From the NCBI GenBank assembly GCA_028564925.1, contig CM053030.1:270729992-270793991 (forward strand): DNA of 64,000 nt, read 5' to 3'. The position numbers were made by a program, and so were the translations under genes. This DNA is from Lithobates sylvaticus (Eukaryota > Chordata > Amphibia > Anura > Ranidae). A model generated the notes under the pieces. That model was given only the letters and a program-made list of their open reading frames with translations, was not told where the DNA came from and did no database searches. Below, piece by piece: positions 49,521 through 59,668 of the stretch (positions within the stretch are counted from its first letter, which is position 1; every line of letters starts with the position of its first letter).

Positions 49521-49871
49521 TTTTTATTAATGAATGACAGTTCTCTGTGTTACAGGAGCCATCAATTCATTAGCCGCGAGTGCTTTTAAATAGCTTTTTT
49601 CCTGCAAAAATGACACTTTTTTGCAGGGAAAGTTCTAAGCACAGGAAACCTGCCCCCTTCACAGGCAACCTATAGACACCCCCCAGATGTGATACTGCAA
49701 TGCTGTTCTAACAGCACGCACACACATATCCCCAGAAATAGAGCACATATTGTCAGCAGCACACTGACACGCTGACACTGACTGAACCAGAATATGCGAG
49801 GCCACCGGCGTGTACTAAAGCCCCTGAGCTATCCTGTAGCCAATTATGGCTCTCCTCGCTGCCGGCGCTGT

Positions 49872-49914
49872 GATTGGCCAAGCATGCGGGGTCACAGTGC
49901 ATGCTTGGCCAATC
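49872..49914. promoter_or_regulatory. Perfect 16-bp inverted repeat with CCAAT-type core
   Basis: GATTGGCCAAGCATGC (49872-49887) and GCATGCTTGGCCAATC (49899-49914) are exact inverted copies around an 11-bp loop, in the subterminal part of the hAT derivative. The autonomous relative has only the left arm (near 23587). GCCAAT is an NF-Y-type box, so a regulatory or transposase-binding role is possible but inferred. Confidence 0.45.
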
Positions 49915-50084
49915 ATCAGCCAGCATTGCACTGCGCGGGCCGCAATGCATTGCGGGGCCGCTCGCATCACATGAATTTGATGCGAGCGGCCCCAATAGTT
50001 CTGGGCTCGCCGAGCGAGCGAACGCCCGGTGCTCGATTCGAACATGGGTTCGAATCGAACACCGGGCCCATCCCTACTTGGTAC

Positions 50085-51315
50085 AGCGTACCTTCTGGTG
50101 GCCTCAACTACGGGCTGACTGTAAAAGATTTGTGGACACTTGCCCCACCTGCATCCGGAACAAGAATCCCAAAACCAGGGCCTGGGGTCTCCTTAAACCC
50201 CTGTCTGTCCCAGATCGTCCCTGGAGGATGATCTCCCTAGATTTTATTGTGGAGTTACCCCCAGCAGAAGGCCACACGACGATCTTTGTGATCGTCGATC
50301 GGTTATCCAAGATGGCTCACTTCATCCCCATGAAGGGCACCCCCTCGGCTCCAGAGACGGCACGGGCCTTTATTAGGGAAATTGTCCGCCTTCACGGGGT
50401 CCCGGCTAACATCGTCTCGGATCGAGGGGTGCAATTCACCTCTCGATTCTGGAGGTCCCTGTGCCAGTCCTTGGATATCGAACTCTCTCTCTCCTCTGCG
50501 TACCACCCTCAGTCCAATGGGCAGACGGAGCGGACCAATCAGACCCTAGAGCAGTACCTGCGCTGCTTCTCCTCCTTCGCCCAAGATGACTGGATCTCCC
50601 TTCTGCCCCTGGCCGAGTTCGCATATAACAACGCCACCCACTCCGCCACCAAACAGACCCCCTTTTTCGCCAACTATGGGTACCACCCGGCATTTCTGCC
50701 TAACTCACTTCCTGACTGCACTGTGCCAGCAGTCCAAGAGCGAATCCAGTTCTTTTCCACCAACAACCAACTTCTTCAGGAGACCATGACTAGGACCCAG
50801 GAGTACAACAAAACCGTATTTGACAAAAAGAGACGGGGGAACTGGTGCTTGTCCCGGGCGAAACTGTATGGCTATCCACCTCTAACCTAAAACTGGCTTG
50901 CCCTTCACGGAAACTGGGCCCCAAGTTCTTGGGCCCCTTCCCAGTCAAGAGGAGGATCAACGAGGTGGCTTATGAATTAGAACTTCCAGATTCTTTGAAG
51001 ATTCACCCGGTCTTCCATGTGTCCTTACTGAAGCCCTCGGTTAGTAACCCTTTCCCCAACCGGAGGGCCATCCCTCCTGATCCAGTCATGGTGGACGGGG
51101 AAGAGGAGTTCGAGGTGGAAGCCATCCTTAATGTCAGAAGAAGGCAGAACCAGAACCAGTTCCTAATCAAGTGGAAGGGGTACGGCCCCGAGGAGAACTC
51201 CTGGGAGCCCGAGGAGAACATCCACGCTAAGAGTCTAGTCCAATCTTTTAAGAGAGCCCATCCTGAGAAATTTGCCCCGAGGGGCATCCGGAGGCTGCCC
51301 CTTAGGGGGGGGCAA
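50085..51315 (+). pseudogene. Chromovirus pol fossil, 3' part (integrase, chromodomain)
   Basis: After the hAT the pol region resumes with the end of the integrase zinc-binding part (DTCPTCIRNK). The catalytic core follows with SLDFIVELPPAEGHTTIFVI, IVSDRGVQFTSRFW and SAYHPQSNGQTERTNQ. The integrase C-terminus (LGPKFLGPFPVKRRINEVAY, HPVFHVSLLKP) is followed by a chromodomain (EVEAILNVRRRQ, FLIKWKGYGPEENSWEPEEN), which defines the chromovirus branch. The longest frame entering from the left begins inside the hAT element and its first part is not a protein. Fossil, not a host gene. Confidence 0.88.
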
Positions 51316-52447
51316 TGTCATGAGGGCTCCATCCGTGGCTGGCGACCTGATGATCCTGCCAGTAATCGGCGCCTCAGCATCCCTGGTTCCCGTTCTCGGC
51401 TGCCATTGCGCATGCGCGAGCGCGCGCGAGCACGCCCGCAGACGAGGGCGAGCGTGCGCGCCTCCATTGGCGCCAATGAGGCTATTTAAACCCTCCTGTG
51501 ACTGACGGTCCCGCTGTCTGCTCTACAACGTTCTGTGTTTGAAACCTGATCTGAAGTCTGTTTACCTGTATCTGACCCGGCTATCCTTGACCATCCGCTC
51601 TGTCCCTGTGTATCGACCTTGGCTTGTCTTTGACCATCCTCTTGTCTGCTCCATCTGTACCGTGCTGCCAGCCTGATATCTGACCCGGCCTGCCTGACCA
51701 TTCCAGAGCCAGCTTACCTGTTGCACCAGTCTGCATACAGATACAAGTCTGCCTGTTGTTCCAGTCTGCACACAGATACAAGTCTGCCTGTTGTTCCAGT
51801 CTGCACACAGATACAAGTCTGCCTGTTGTTCCAGTCTGCATACAGATCCAGCTTACCTGTTGTACCAGTCTGCATACAGATACAAGTCTACCTGTTGTTC
51901 CAGTCTGCATACAGATCCAAGTCTGCCTGTTGTTCCAGTCTGCACACAGATCCAGCTTACCTGTTGTTCCAGTCTGCATACAGATCCAAGTCTGCCTGTT
52001 GTTCCAGTCTGCATACAGATCCAGCTTACCTGTTGTTCCAGTCTGCACACAGTTCCAGCTTACCTGTTGTTCCAGTCTGCATACAGATCCAAGTCTGCCT
52101 GTTGTTCCAGTCTGCAAACAGATCCAGCTTACCTGTTGTTCCAGTCTGCATACAGATCCAAGTCTGCCTGTTGTTCCAGTCTGCACACAGATCCAGCTTA
52201 CCTGTTGTTCCAGTCTGCACACAGATCCAAGTATGCCTGTTGTTCCAGTCTGCCTACAGCTACCTACTTACCTCATCCGCTGAGCTTATCCAGGAAGCTC
52301 TTGTACCGGTCTGACCATTCCTGCCAGGCACCTGTGCCCCTCCTGACTCCTGGTCCTACTGTCCCATCATCAGGGGACCGGCGAGCGGGAGCCGCAAGGG
52401 AGGCCCTTCTCTGCTAATCAGACTCACCACCACCAGGGAGCGTGACA
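51316..52447 (+). repeat. 3' LTR of the chromovirus fossil
   Basis: 1,132 bp, nearly identical to 42970-44116, including the 35-bp minisatellite at about 51725-52260. The CpG-rich part is slightly shorter than in the 5' LTR. Confidence 0.9.
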
Positions 52448-52452
52448 GTGCC

Positions 52453-53974
52453 ATGACTGAAAAGTCCAATGAACTGGTTACCCCAAAGGTAAACAATTCA
52501 CAGGAGGGATAGGTTCTACCTGAAGACTCTGAAGACTCCACTCAAACCCCAACCACTTATGACACAGAAGGTGGATTATCCAGATGTTGGGATAAAGATG
52601 GTGGAACTTAAAGAAAGACATAGTATTTTATGATCTGCACCTTTAAATGGAAAACTTTAATCAACAAACTAATAATTATAGCCCCAATTTGTGTATAAGT
52701 CACCCTGCAGCCTACTTAAAACCTGCTTGTTCTTACAGACCTAGGTTGTACAGGAACCACTGTCAGTGCCCCTGCAAAACAGATCAAAATCTGGATGTGA
52801 AACTGACAGTCAGTCTTGGATCTTCCCTGACATAATGGCACCTATAGTCACAAGCCTACTGTGTTTAATGAAAAAAAAATACCCCTGTATATAATGTATT
52901 TTTATACCTAATTTAGCCTGATTTATTTTGTAAAAGCTGGGAAACAGCGTGAGATTCAAACAGAAACACACATTCTGCAACTGTTCTGCAGAAGCATTTG
53001 CAGCTGTGATCTACAAAATTCCTTGAAAAGTTAAGTCATAAGCAATATCAAACACAACTGGATATTAATCAGGCCTAAATAACAAGCTATAGCAAGTCTA
53101 GTACTGAGAATGTAAAGCTAAGCTGTATATAGCATGGAATTATTAAATGTGGTAGCAGTAAGTACAGTATTCTAACATATCTGGTTTCAAATGAACAAAG
53201 TCATAATTGAATTCTTGTACATACTAATTAACATACTGGAAGGCACAATGCAGATTAGGTGTTCTGGTTTCATTGGTTGAATACTTGTTCTGTGTCAATA
53301 TCTCAGAAAGCATTAGGGTCAGTGGCCTATGCATTTCTATCTTTACAGATTTACTTTAAAGCCATTGTAATGATAAGTTTTATTTTTAGTATGGAAAATT
53401 TAAATAGTATTTCCAAAGGCTGAATTTAGAATGCTAAAATAGAATAGTCACTTGTTATATACAGAACTGCTGTTATAGTATTCATTGGTAAAAAAAATAT
53501 GTATTGTCATAGACATGCAGACCCTTTACTTATGTTTCTAATTTCAAAATAGCTGATTTCAGAACTATTTTCTTATTATGTTTGAGAACACAGATTGTCT
53601 GGATTCAGTCCTCATGTTGATTAGTCTGGGATGCTAATTCTAGCTCTGAATACAGCTGCAGTACTTTTCAGTGCAGAGCTGGAAGTGGGGAAAGGATTAC
53701 TAATAGCATAATGATGGGACAGTATTTGTGTAGCCAAAAGTGTAATACGGTATAGCTATATGTAAACAAATATGTTTAAGTCACAGAAAAAGATATGCTA
53801 CAACATCTACTAGCCTTTACAATTTGATATCCATGTTTCTGTTATGATAGTTTTGCAGGGCGTATAAATATTACTTACAGTCCAATAGGCACGATAAGTA
53901 GACCATGTGCACTCAGACACATGGCACCCTACTGCCTGCACAGGATTTGGGTATTTACACCTTATTACTAAGGT
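52453..53974. other. AT-rich single-copy-looking sequence, no gene recognised
   Basis: About 1.5 kb between the chromovirus duplication and the next element. No frames above about 60 codons and no repeat termini. The stretch TATATAATGTATTTTTATACC has no visible gene partner. Confidence 0.5.
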
Positions 53975-54196
53975 GTAATAAGTAGAGTTGAGCGAACCCG
54001 AACTGTAAAGTTCGGGTCCGTACCGGACTTTTATGTGTTCGGGACCCGGACCCGAACTATTGGCTGTAAGTTCGGGTTCGGTGTTCGGTGCTGTATTGGC
54101 GCCTTTTTAACAGCTGCAGGGCAGCCAATCGACGATCGTTTCACTAGTGTGCCCTTAGAAGCCATCACAGCCATGCCTACTAATGGCATGGCTGTG

Positions 54197-54235
54197 ATTG
54201 GCCAGTGCAGCATGTGACCCAGCCTCTATATATAG
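54197..54235 (+). promoter_or_regulatory. CCAAT/TATA promoter of the hAT-like element
   Basis: ATTGGCC (reverse CCAAT) at 54197 is followed by CTCTATATATAG at 54225-54236. About 25-30 bp later the sequence reads CACAGCGTCATTCTGC, a plausible start region. The order matches RNA polymerase II core promoters, on the same strand as the small frame at 55872. Role inferred. Confidence 0.5.
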
Positions 54236-54594
54236 TACACACACACAGCACACAGCGTCATTCTGCTATAGACAGGTTCCTGTGCTGCTGAGAGGATTTT
54301 AGGAGTTAGTGTGATTCAGTCAGTCAGGCAGTCAGCATTCCTTAACTTTGCTTCTAATTAGTTAGTTCAGTGAGCGATCTACTTAGCTAGAGTAGGGAGT
54401 TTCTTTATTAAGCAAAAGAAAAAGGCAGAGAGAATTATTGAAGAGATTCCTAAATCAATTGTACCCTGGCTGGGGTGCAGTGCACAGTCTTTTAACAGTG
54501 CCATGAGGCCAGTGCCAGACAAAATATAAAAGTTTTACCTGCAAGCTCAGTGCACCATTAGGACCAACACTGCATATAGTAAGAGATACACCAT

Positions 54595-55830
54595 AGTCTG
54601 TGTGTATTCTGCTATTGGAAAAACATTGCATAAAAATTTAATTTTGCTGTTTTTTTTTGCCCAATAGCATTTTCTGCGTGTTCATACATACACGCTGTAG
54701 ACACTATCCGTGTATTCTGATATTGCAAAAACATTGCAAAAAAATTTAATTTTGCAGTGTTTTTTTTTTCCCCAATAGCATTTTCTGCGTTTTCATAAAC
54801 GCTTTACATACTGTCCGTGTATTCTGATATTGGAAAAACATTGCAAAAAAATGTAATTTTGCAGTGTTTTTTTTCTTCCCAATAGCATTTTCTGCGTTTT
54901 CATAAACGCTTTACATTCTGTCCGTGTATTCTGGTATTGGAAAAACATTGCAAAAAAATTTAATTTTGCGGTGTTTTTTTTCTTCCCAATAGCATTTTCT
55001 GCGTTTTCATAAACAAACAATATCAGAATACACGGATAGTGTCTAAAGCGTTTATGTAAACGCAGAAAATGCTATTGGGAAGAAAAAAAACACAGCAAAA
55101 TTAAATTTTTTTACAATGTTTTTCCAATATCAGAATACACGGACAGTATGTCCGTGTATTCTGATATTGAAAAAACATTGCAAAAAAATTTAATTTTGCA
55201 GTGTTTTTTTTCTTCCCAATAGCATTTTCTGCGTTTTCATAAACGCTTTAGGCACTATCCGTGTATTCTGATATTGCAAAAACATTGCAAAAAAATTTAA
55301 TTTTGCTGTGTTTTTTTTTTTTTTTTCCCAATAGCATTTTCTGTGTGTTCATACATACACGCTGTAGACACTATCTGTGTATTCTGATATTGCAAAAACA
55401 TTGCAAAAAAATTTAATTTTGCAGTGTTTTTTTTTCTTCCCAATAGCATTTTCTGCGTTTTCATAAACGCAGAAAGACACTATCCGTTTATTCTGATATT
55501 GGAAAAACATTGCAAAAAAATTTAAATTTTGCAGTGTTTTTTTTTTTTTTTCCAATAGCATTTTCTGCGTGTTTATACATACACGCTGTAGACACTATCC
55601 GTGTATTCTGATATTGCAAAAACATTGCAAAAATTTAATTTTGCAGTGTTTTTTTTTTTTCCCCAATAGCATTTTCTGCGTTTTCATAAACGCTTTACAT
55701 ACTATCCGTGTATTCTGATATTGGAAAAACATTGCAAAAAAATCTAATTTTGCAGTGTTTTTTTTTTCCCAATAGCATTTTCTGCGTGTTCATAAACGCT
55801 TTAGACACTGTACGTGTATTCTGCTATATA
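54595..55830. repeat. Tandem array of 107-bp units, one unit inverted
   Basis: About eleven units have the order TCCGTGTATTCTGATATTGG, AAAAACATTGCAAAA, TTTAATTTTGCAGTG, a T run, CCCAATAGCATTTTCTGCG and CATAAACGCTTTA. Between about 55017 and 55148 one unit lies in the opposite orientation, with junction CGGACAGTATGTCCG at about 55140. Each forward unit contains a T tract followed by CCCAATAG, resembling a 3' splice site. Confidence 0.9.
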
Positions 55831-55871
55831 CAAAAACACCCATTTAGGGCGAGATCATAAATTTTGAAAAT

Positions 55872-56156
55872 ATGAGGAGATCATCAAAAAGGGGACGTGG
55901 CCCGGGTCGTGGTGCTGCTGGTGGCGCTCCTGTTGCAGGGAGAGGACGTGGTCGATCTGTGCCAGCTACACGCAATAGTGAAACACCTTCCTCAGGTGCG
56001 AGTAGGCGACAGAGCCTGCAGCAGTATTTTGGCGCGCCTAATGAGGCTGTACGAATGTTGAGGCCAGGACAAGTACAGGCGATAGTAGATTGGGTTGCTG
56101 ACAGTGCCTCCGGTTCCTTCACATTGTCTCCCACCCAGTCTCCTGATGAAAGTTAA
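55872..56156 (+). CDS. Small RG-rich protein of the hAT-like element, function unknown
   Basis: An open frame of 94 codons starts AAAATATGAGGAG and stops at TAA. Residues 1-33 are rich in RGRG and GRG runs (MRRSSKRGRGPGRGAAGG, VAGRGRGR), a composition seen in nucleic-acid-binding tails. A serine/threonine-rich stretch follows, then RRQSLQQYFG at about 45-54, which resembles a degenerate PCNA-interacting motif, and an amphipathic part LRPGQVQAIVDWVADSAS. It lies downstream of the element's TATA box and the 107-bp array, so it would be the first frame after a long leader or intron. TTTTTTCCAG just after the stop looks like a splice acceptor, so the frame may be one exon of a larger protein. I do not recognise it. 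It could also be a chance frame, but composition and position argue for coding. Confidence 0.5.
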   Translation: MRRSSKRGRGPGRGAAGGAPVAGRGRGRSVPATRNSETPSSGASRRQSLQQYFGAPNEAVRMLRPGQVQAIVDWVADSASGSFTLSPTQSPDES

Positions 56157-56566
56157 TAATTTTTTCCAGAAAGTGCGTATTCTGGGGTATTCCCACCATA
56201 TGTGCGGCATTGTGCCGTTGAGTTTCTGAGGTTCTTAATGACTTCCTGTACCTCTTCTGCTGAAAAGGGGGCCTCCAGCATTTATTTTTTATTTTTTTAT
56301 GTTATTTTAAGTTATTTCCCTATCCACATTTGTTTGCAGAGCACTTGCCATGCTCTGAACAACATTTTGTTGCCATTTGCAGCCCTCTAGCCATTTCCAT
56401 GACCTTTTTACAGCCATTTTAGTGTTCAAAAGTCCGGGTCCCCATTGACTTCAATGGGGTTCGGAGTTCGGGGTCAAGTTCGGTCCCAAACCCGGACTTT
56501 TTTCCGAAGTTCGGCCGAACCCGCCGAACCCGAACATCCAGGTGTCCGCTCAACTCTAGTAATAAG

Positions 56567-56970
56567 TACACCTTGTATCTCCTGATGGATTTATACTAGC
56601 CTATATATGGCATGTCATATTTGGTTCACTTAGCTTCCTAGTTTCTGTTTGGGATATTTTCCTTGCATTACTTTCGACCTCTCTATACATACTACATTTG
56701 TGAGGTTTTTTTCATTTCCATTACCTAGAACAGCGCCAATTCCCTTTCTTCGTATCCTATTAGGAAGCAGATATTTTCAGAGAGAAAAGGGTATTTTAAC
56801 GCATTTCCATAAAAAACATCAATCATAAATAATAACAAGCGCTATAAAGATAAAAACATTTGAGTATTTTATTGCATTTTAAAGTAGAAGCAAACTACAA
56901 AGGTGGTCCTTCGTACACCTATTCTATATAGTCAGTGGAAAAGCAGTGAAGTGGGGAGTTTCTGGAATGG
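56567..56970. other. No gene recognised
   Basis: AT-rich spacer between the hAT-like element and the next LTR fossil. Confidence 0.5.
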
Positions 56971-57530
56971 TGTCAGGATCGGGGTTGCTTCTGCTCCATC
57001 ATAGCATCCTGGTTTTGGCTATGATGCATTCCTGCCTGTCTGTCCACCTGCAAGATAATTGATGTGGTCAGTCTCTGGGTGGAGACCAAACCTGATTTAA
57101 GCCAACCAAGCCCGCAGTCTAATGCTTGTGATTGCGTGTATAATACTTGTTCCAATCTCCGTGTTTGTCTGCCCTGCTCTGCTAGATTGGATTCCCTTAT
57201 TGACAACCTTGAATTGGATATCTACAATTCTCCTAACTCTGCCTGCCTTTGACTATGGATTGACCCCAACTATTCTGAACCTTGCCTGCCTTGTACCTGG
57301 ACTGTCATTGAACCACCCTGCCTCTCTGCCCACCTCAAGTACTTACTTGCTTTGTTCAGTTCGCTCATGCCCTGGTGTGGTAGCCAGGCACTATAGCATT
57401 GTGTATAAGTCTTGAGGGCAACCAAGTACTGGTAGGCCTGCCTGCCTTATGGGAAAGGGGGCTTCTATAGGTGAAGAACATAGATGGTAGCTATGGTGTT
57501 TGACCACCTCCATTAGGGGGAAGCATGACA
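56971..57530 (+). repeat. Probable 5' LTR of the 57 kb fossil
   Basis: TGTCAGGATC at the start and GCATGACA at the end fit the TG...CA rule and resemble the TGTCATG...GTGACA ends of the 42970 element. No partner LTR is in the window, so the boundaries are inferred. Confidence 0.55.
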
Positions 57531-57568
57531 TTATCACAAGCCTTGAACAAAAAAATATTTCTGTGAAG

Positions 57569-58729
57569 ATGGACTCTACACAGGATTCTCTATTTTCTGA
57601 GGAGGTTTGCAAAATGACACGGCAAGTCCAGGAACTGTCTGTGCATGTAAATGCACCTCCAGCAGTAATGCAGGAGCCAGAGCCCAAGCTTAACCCGTCT
57701 GATCCTTTTTCTGGTGACCCCCATATGTTTTCCAACTTTAAAAACAGTTGTATATTCTACTTTATGCTCAAGCCACGCTCTTCTAGTTTAGAAGCACAGC
57801 AGGTTGACCTGATTGGTTGCCGGGGGAACCCCAGTCTTGGGCTTTTAGTCTCTGTCCAGATGACCCAGCCCGAGGGTCAGTCAAAGCATTTTTCAACGCC
57901 CTGGGTTTACTCTATGATGATCCTGCCCACTCAGCAGAAACTAACCTTAGGCTATTACGTAAGAATAAATGCACTGCTGAACTATACTGTTCTGGTTTCC
58001 ACTGCTGGGCCCCTGACTCAGGGTGGAATGACCCAGCTCTAAGAAGCTAGTTCAGGTTAGGCTTATCAGACTTCCAGCAAGGTACACTGCCTAAGTGCCT
58101 ATTTCTTCTTTATCAGACCTTCCTGAGCCCTCTCAACCTCTACAGAAGGAGAAGCCCATGCAAATTGGTGTTACCCATTTATCCTCTGGTGAAAAGCCTA
58201 GAAGAATATCCCATGGACTCTGCTTATATTGTGGCAACCACAGCCACATTGTCCCCAGCTGCCCTAATAAGCCGGAATGGCCAAGAGTCTAGTGTGGGCA
58301 GGGTCTGCTTCTTTAGACTATACAGTGCCAGGTACCCCCCAAGATAAACTATTTGTTCCTGCACAACTTCTGCCCTGTTTTCTCATCACCGCTCTGCTTT
58401 TTATAGATTCTGGTGCTGCTAGCAATTACATTGATAGGGACCTAGCCCTCCGTCTACAGATTCCCTTGATTAAGGTACACAAACCCTTTTCAGTCTTAGC
58501 TGTTGATAACTCTCCCTTGTCCATGGGCCTGTTTACCTTATGCACTGTACCTATTACTCTGACCATTGGGGAATTTCACAGGGAGACAATCAGCTTCTAC
58601 TTGATAACATCTCCTGCATATGCACTTATCTTAGGTTATCCTTGGCTTAAACTTCATAACCCACACACAAGAGTGTTTAAGAGGTTAAACGTTGAACTTG
58701 ATATAAACTGTTTCATTAGTGATTTCTAA
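57569..58729 (+). pseudogene. Ty3/gypsy gag and protease fossil
   Basis: Gag-like MDSTQDSLFSEEV with PSDPFSGDPHMFSNFKNSC and the knuckle CLYCGNHSHIVPSC is followed by a retropepsin-like LLFIDSGAASNYIDRDLALR and LILGYPWLKLHNP. Order and wording parallel the gag-pol at 44130. The pieces are not in one frame. Fossil. Confidence 0.8.
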
Positions 58730-58745
58730 ATACATTGAGTCAGAG

Positions 58746-58787
<42 letters not shown>

Positions 58788-59070
58788 TAAAAAGGCAATA
58801 TAAAAGTCCAGGTAAAATCACCAAATCCTGCAAAGGAAAGGCACTTATCCTAATAAATATTGCAGCAGCGCTAAAATACAGTCTTTTTGGAAAAAAAGAG
58901 TTCATAAAACATCATGGTGTCCCGGAATATAGTCTATATTGGTGCAGTGAACCAAAAATTCTGGATGTATAGTGATACGCCTTCCACCGGACAAGTGATT
59001 ATTTCACCGCGTGCAGATCACACTCCCCTTTGGGGATGCACTCACCAGAAATCAAATGTATATCAGCATT

Positions 59071-59644
59071 TCAATCAAAGCTATAGGCCACTGTCATCTC
59101 CTCAGCACGTCCACCTTTTCCTCGTCTGCCAAATACCAGAGCGGATCCACTCCAAATGTCAGATTTCGAATCGTATCCCTGGTGATTCAAGACTTCAGGG
59201 CTCATATAGTATGGAGTCCCAGTGAAAGTTGTTGCCAGGTCACTGGATCCCATCAGAAGGCAAGAAACCCCAAAATCCCCAATTTTAAGCAGATTGTTCT
59301 TCAGAAAAATGTTCTTTGCTTTTAAATCTCTGTGAAGAATTCTCCTTTCATGCATATAATTTACACCAAGCAGTAACTGGATCAACCATTCTGTCACTTG
59401 ACTTTCAGGAATTACATCACCATTTTTCTTGTATTCTTGTACCTTATAATCAAGGTCTTGACCCTCACAATACTCAGTGATGATGCAGAAACTTGCATTC
59501 TCTAGAAAGCTTGAATGAAACTTCACAATGGCTGGGTGGTCTAGCTTTGAGAGTAGTTGCGCTTCCAGGTTAGCTTGAACTGTTTCATTTGGATTCAACT
59601 CACCAACAGCTATTTCTTTCAGCACCTTTCTTGCGATTTCAGTC
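59071..59644 (-). pseudogene. NEK11: NEK11 kinase fragment, left palindrome arm
   Basis: Exact mirror of the fragment at 59669-60242, read on the minus strand: HRDLKAKN, DFGVS and GTPYYMSPE are present, and the last 25 residues come from non-NEK sequence. It starts next to the palindrome axis, so no separate promoter or upstream exon exists for it. The two fragments diverge head to head from the axis. Confidence 0.85.
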
Positions 59645-59668
59645 CTGATCAGGTGATCACCTGATCAG

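Larger units (their letters stand above)
47215..50076. mobile_element. Non-autonomous hAT derivative with a long foldback interior
   Basis: Ends TAAGGATGAGCCGAACACCC and GGGCCCATCCCTA match the autonomous hAT at 18054-23762. A perfect 8-bp duplication CTTGGTAC flanks it (47207-47214, 50077-50084). The left few hundred bases and the right part from about 49690 follow the autonomous element. Between them is a long inverted repeat: AAGCTATTTAAAATCACTCG near 47610 against GAGTGCTTTTAAATAGCTTT near 49580, and the GC-rich module 47741-49520. No transposase, so it needs one from a relative. It sits inside the chromovirus pol region. Confidence 0.92.
42970..52447 (+). mobile_element. Ty3/gypsy chromovirus fossil, both LTRs present, split by a hAT element
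   Basis: LTRs 42970-44116 and 51316-52447 are direct repeats with TGTCATGAGG starts and GAGCGTGACA ends. The 5-bp duplication GTGCC occurs on both sides (42965-42969, 52448-52452). A G-rich polypurine tract precedes the 3' LTR. Parts in order: gag with CCHC knuckle, protease, reverse transcriptase, RNase H, [hAT insertion 47215-50076], integrase, chromodomain. Without the hAT it would be about 6.6 kb, normal for the family. The LTRs differ by only about 1 percent by eye, so it is young. It is broken: the hAT insertion plus about one further break. Confidence 0.92.
53983..56558 (+). mobile_element. hAT-like element, second family, with small ORF and tandem array
   Basis: Termini TAGAGTTGAGCGAACCCG and GTCCGCTCAACTCTA are inverted, followed inward by GTTCGGG/CCCGAAC blocks on both sides. 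A perfect 8-bp duplication GTAATAAG flanks it (53975-53982, 56559-56566), hence hAT-like. In order it holds a CCAAT/TATA promoter, a leader, an array of 107-bp units, one small open frame and a short tail with ATTTGCAGAGCACTTGCC. No transposase was recognised, so it is probably non-autonomous. Confidence 0.85.
56971..58745 (+). mobile_element. Ty3/gypsy-type fossil with 5' LTR, gag and protease
   Basis: A probable 5' LTR (56971-57530, TGTCAGGATCGGGG to GGAAGCATGACA) is followed by gag and protease-like sequence. The rest of pol and the 3' LTR are missing. The element ends at a TA microsatellite at 58750. It is more decayed than the copy at 42970, with several breaks, and so probably older. 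Confidence 0.75.

Noticed and set aside
49874-50890. Single 338-codon gene
   Set aside because: The frame crosses from the hAT derivative into the chromovirus pol at 50077, so its first part is chance coding.
54595-55830. CRISPR-like appearance of regularly spaced repeats
   Set aside because: The units are contiguous 107-bp repeats without unique spacers, inside a hAT-like element of a vertebrate genome.
59011-59325. Plus-strand frames antisense to NEK11 in the palindrome
   Set aside because: They mirror frames at 59988-60302 and have no recognisable domain, while the opposite strand encodes a clear kinase.
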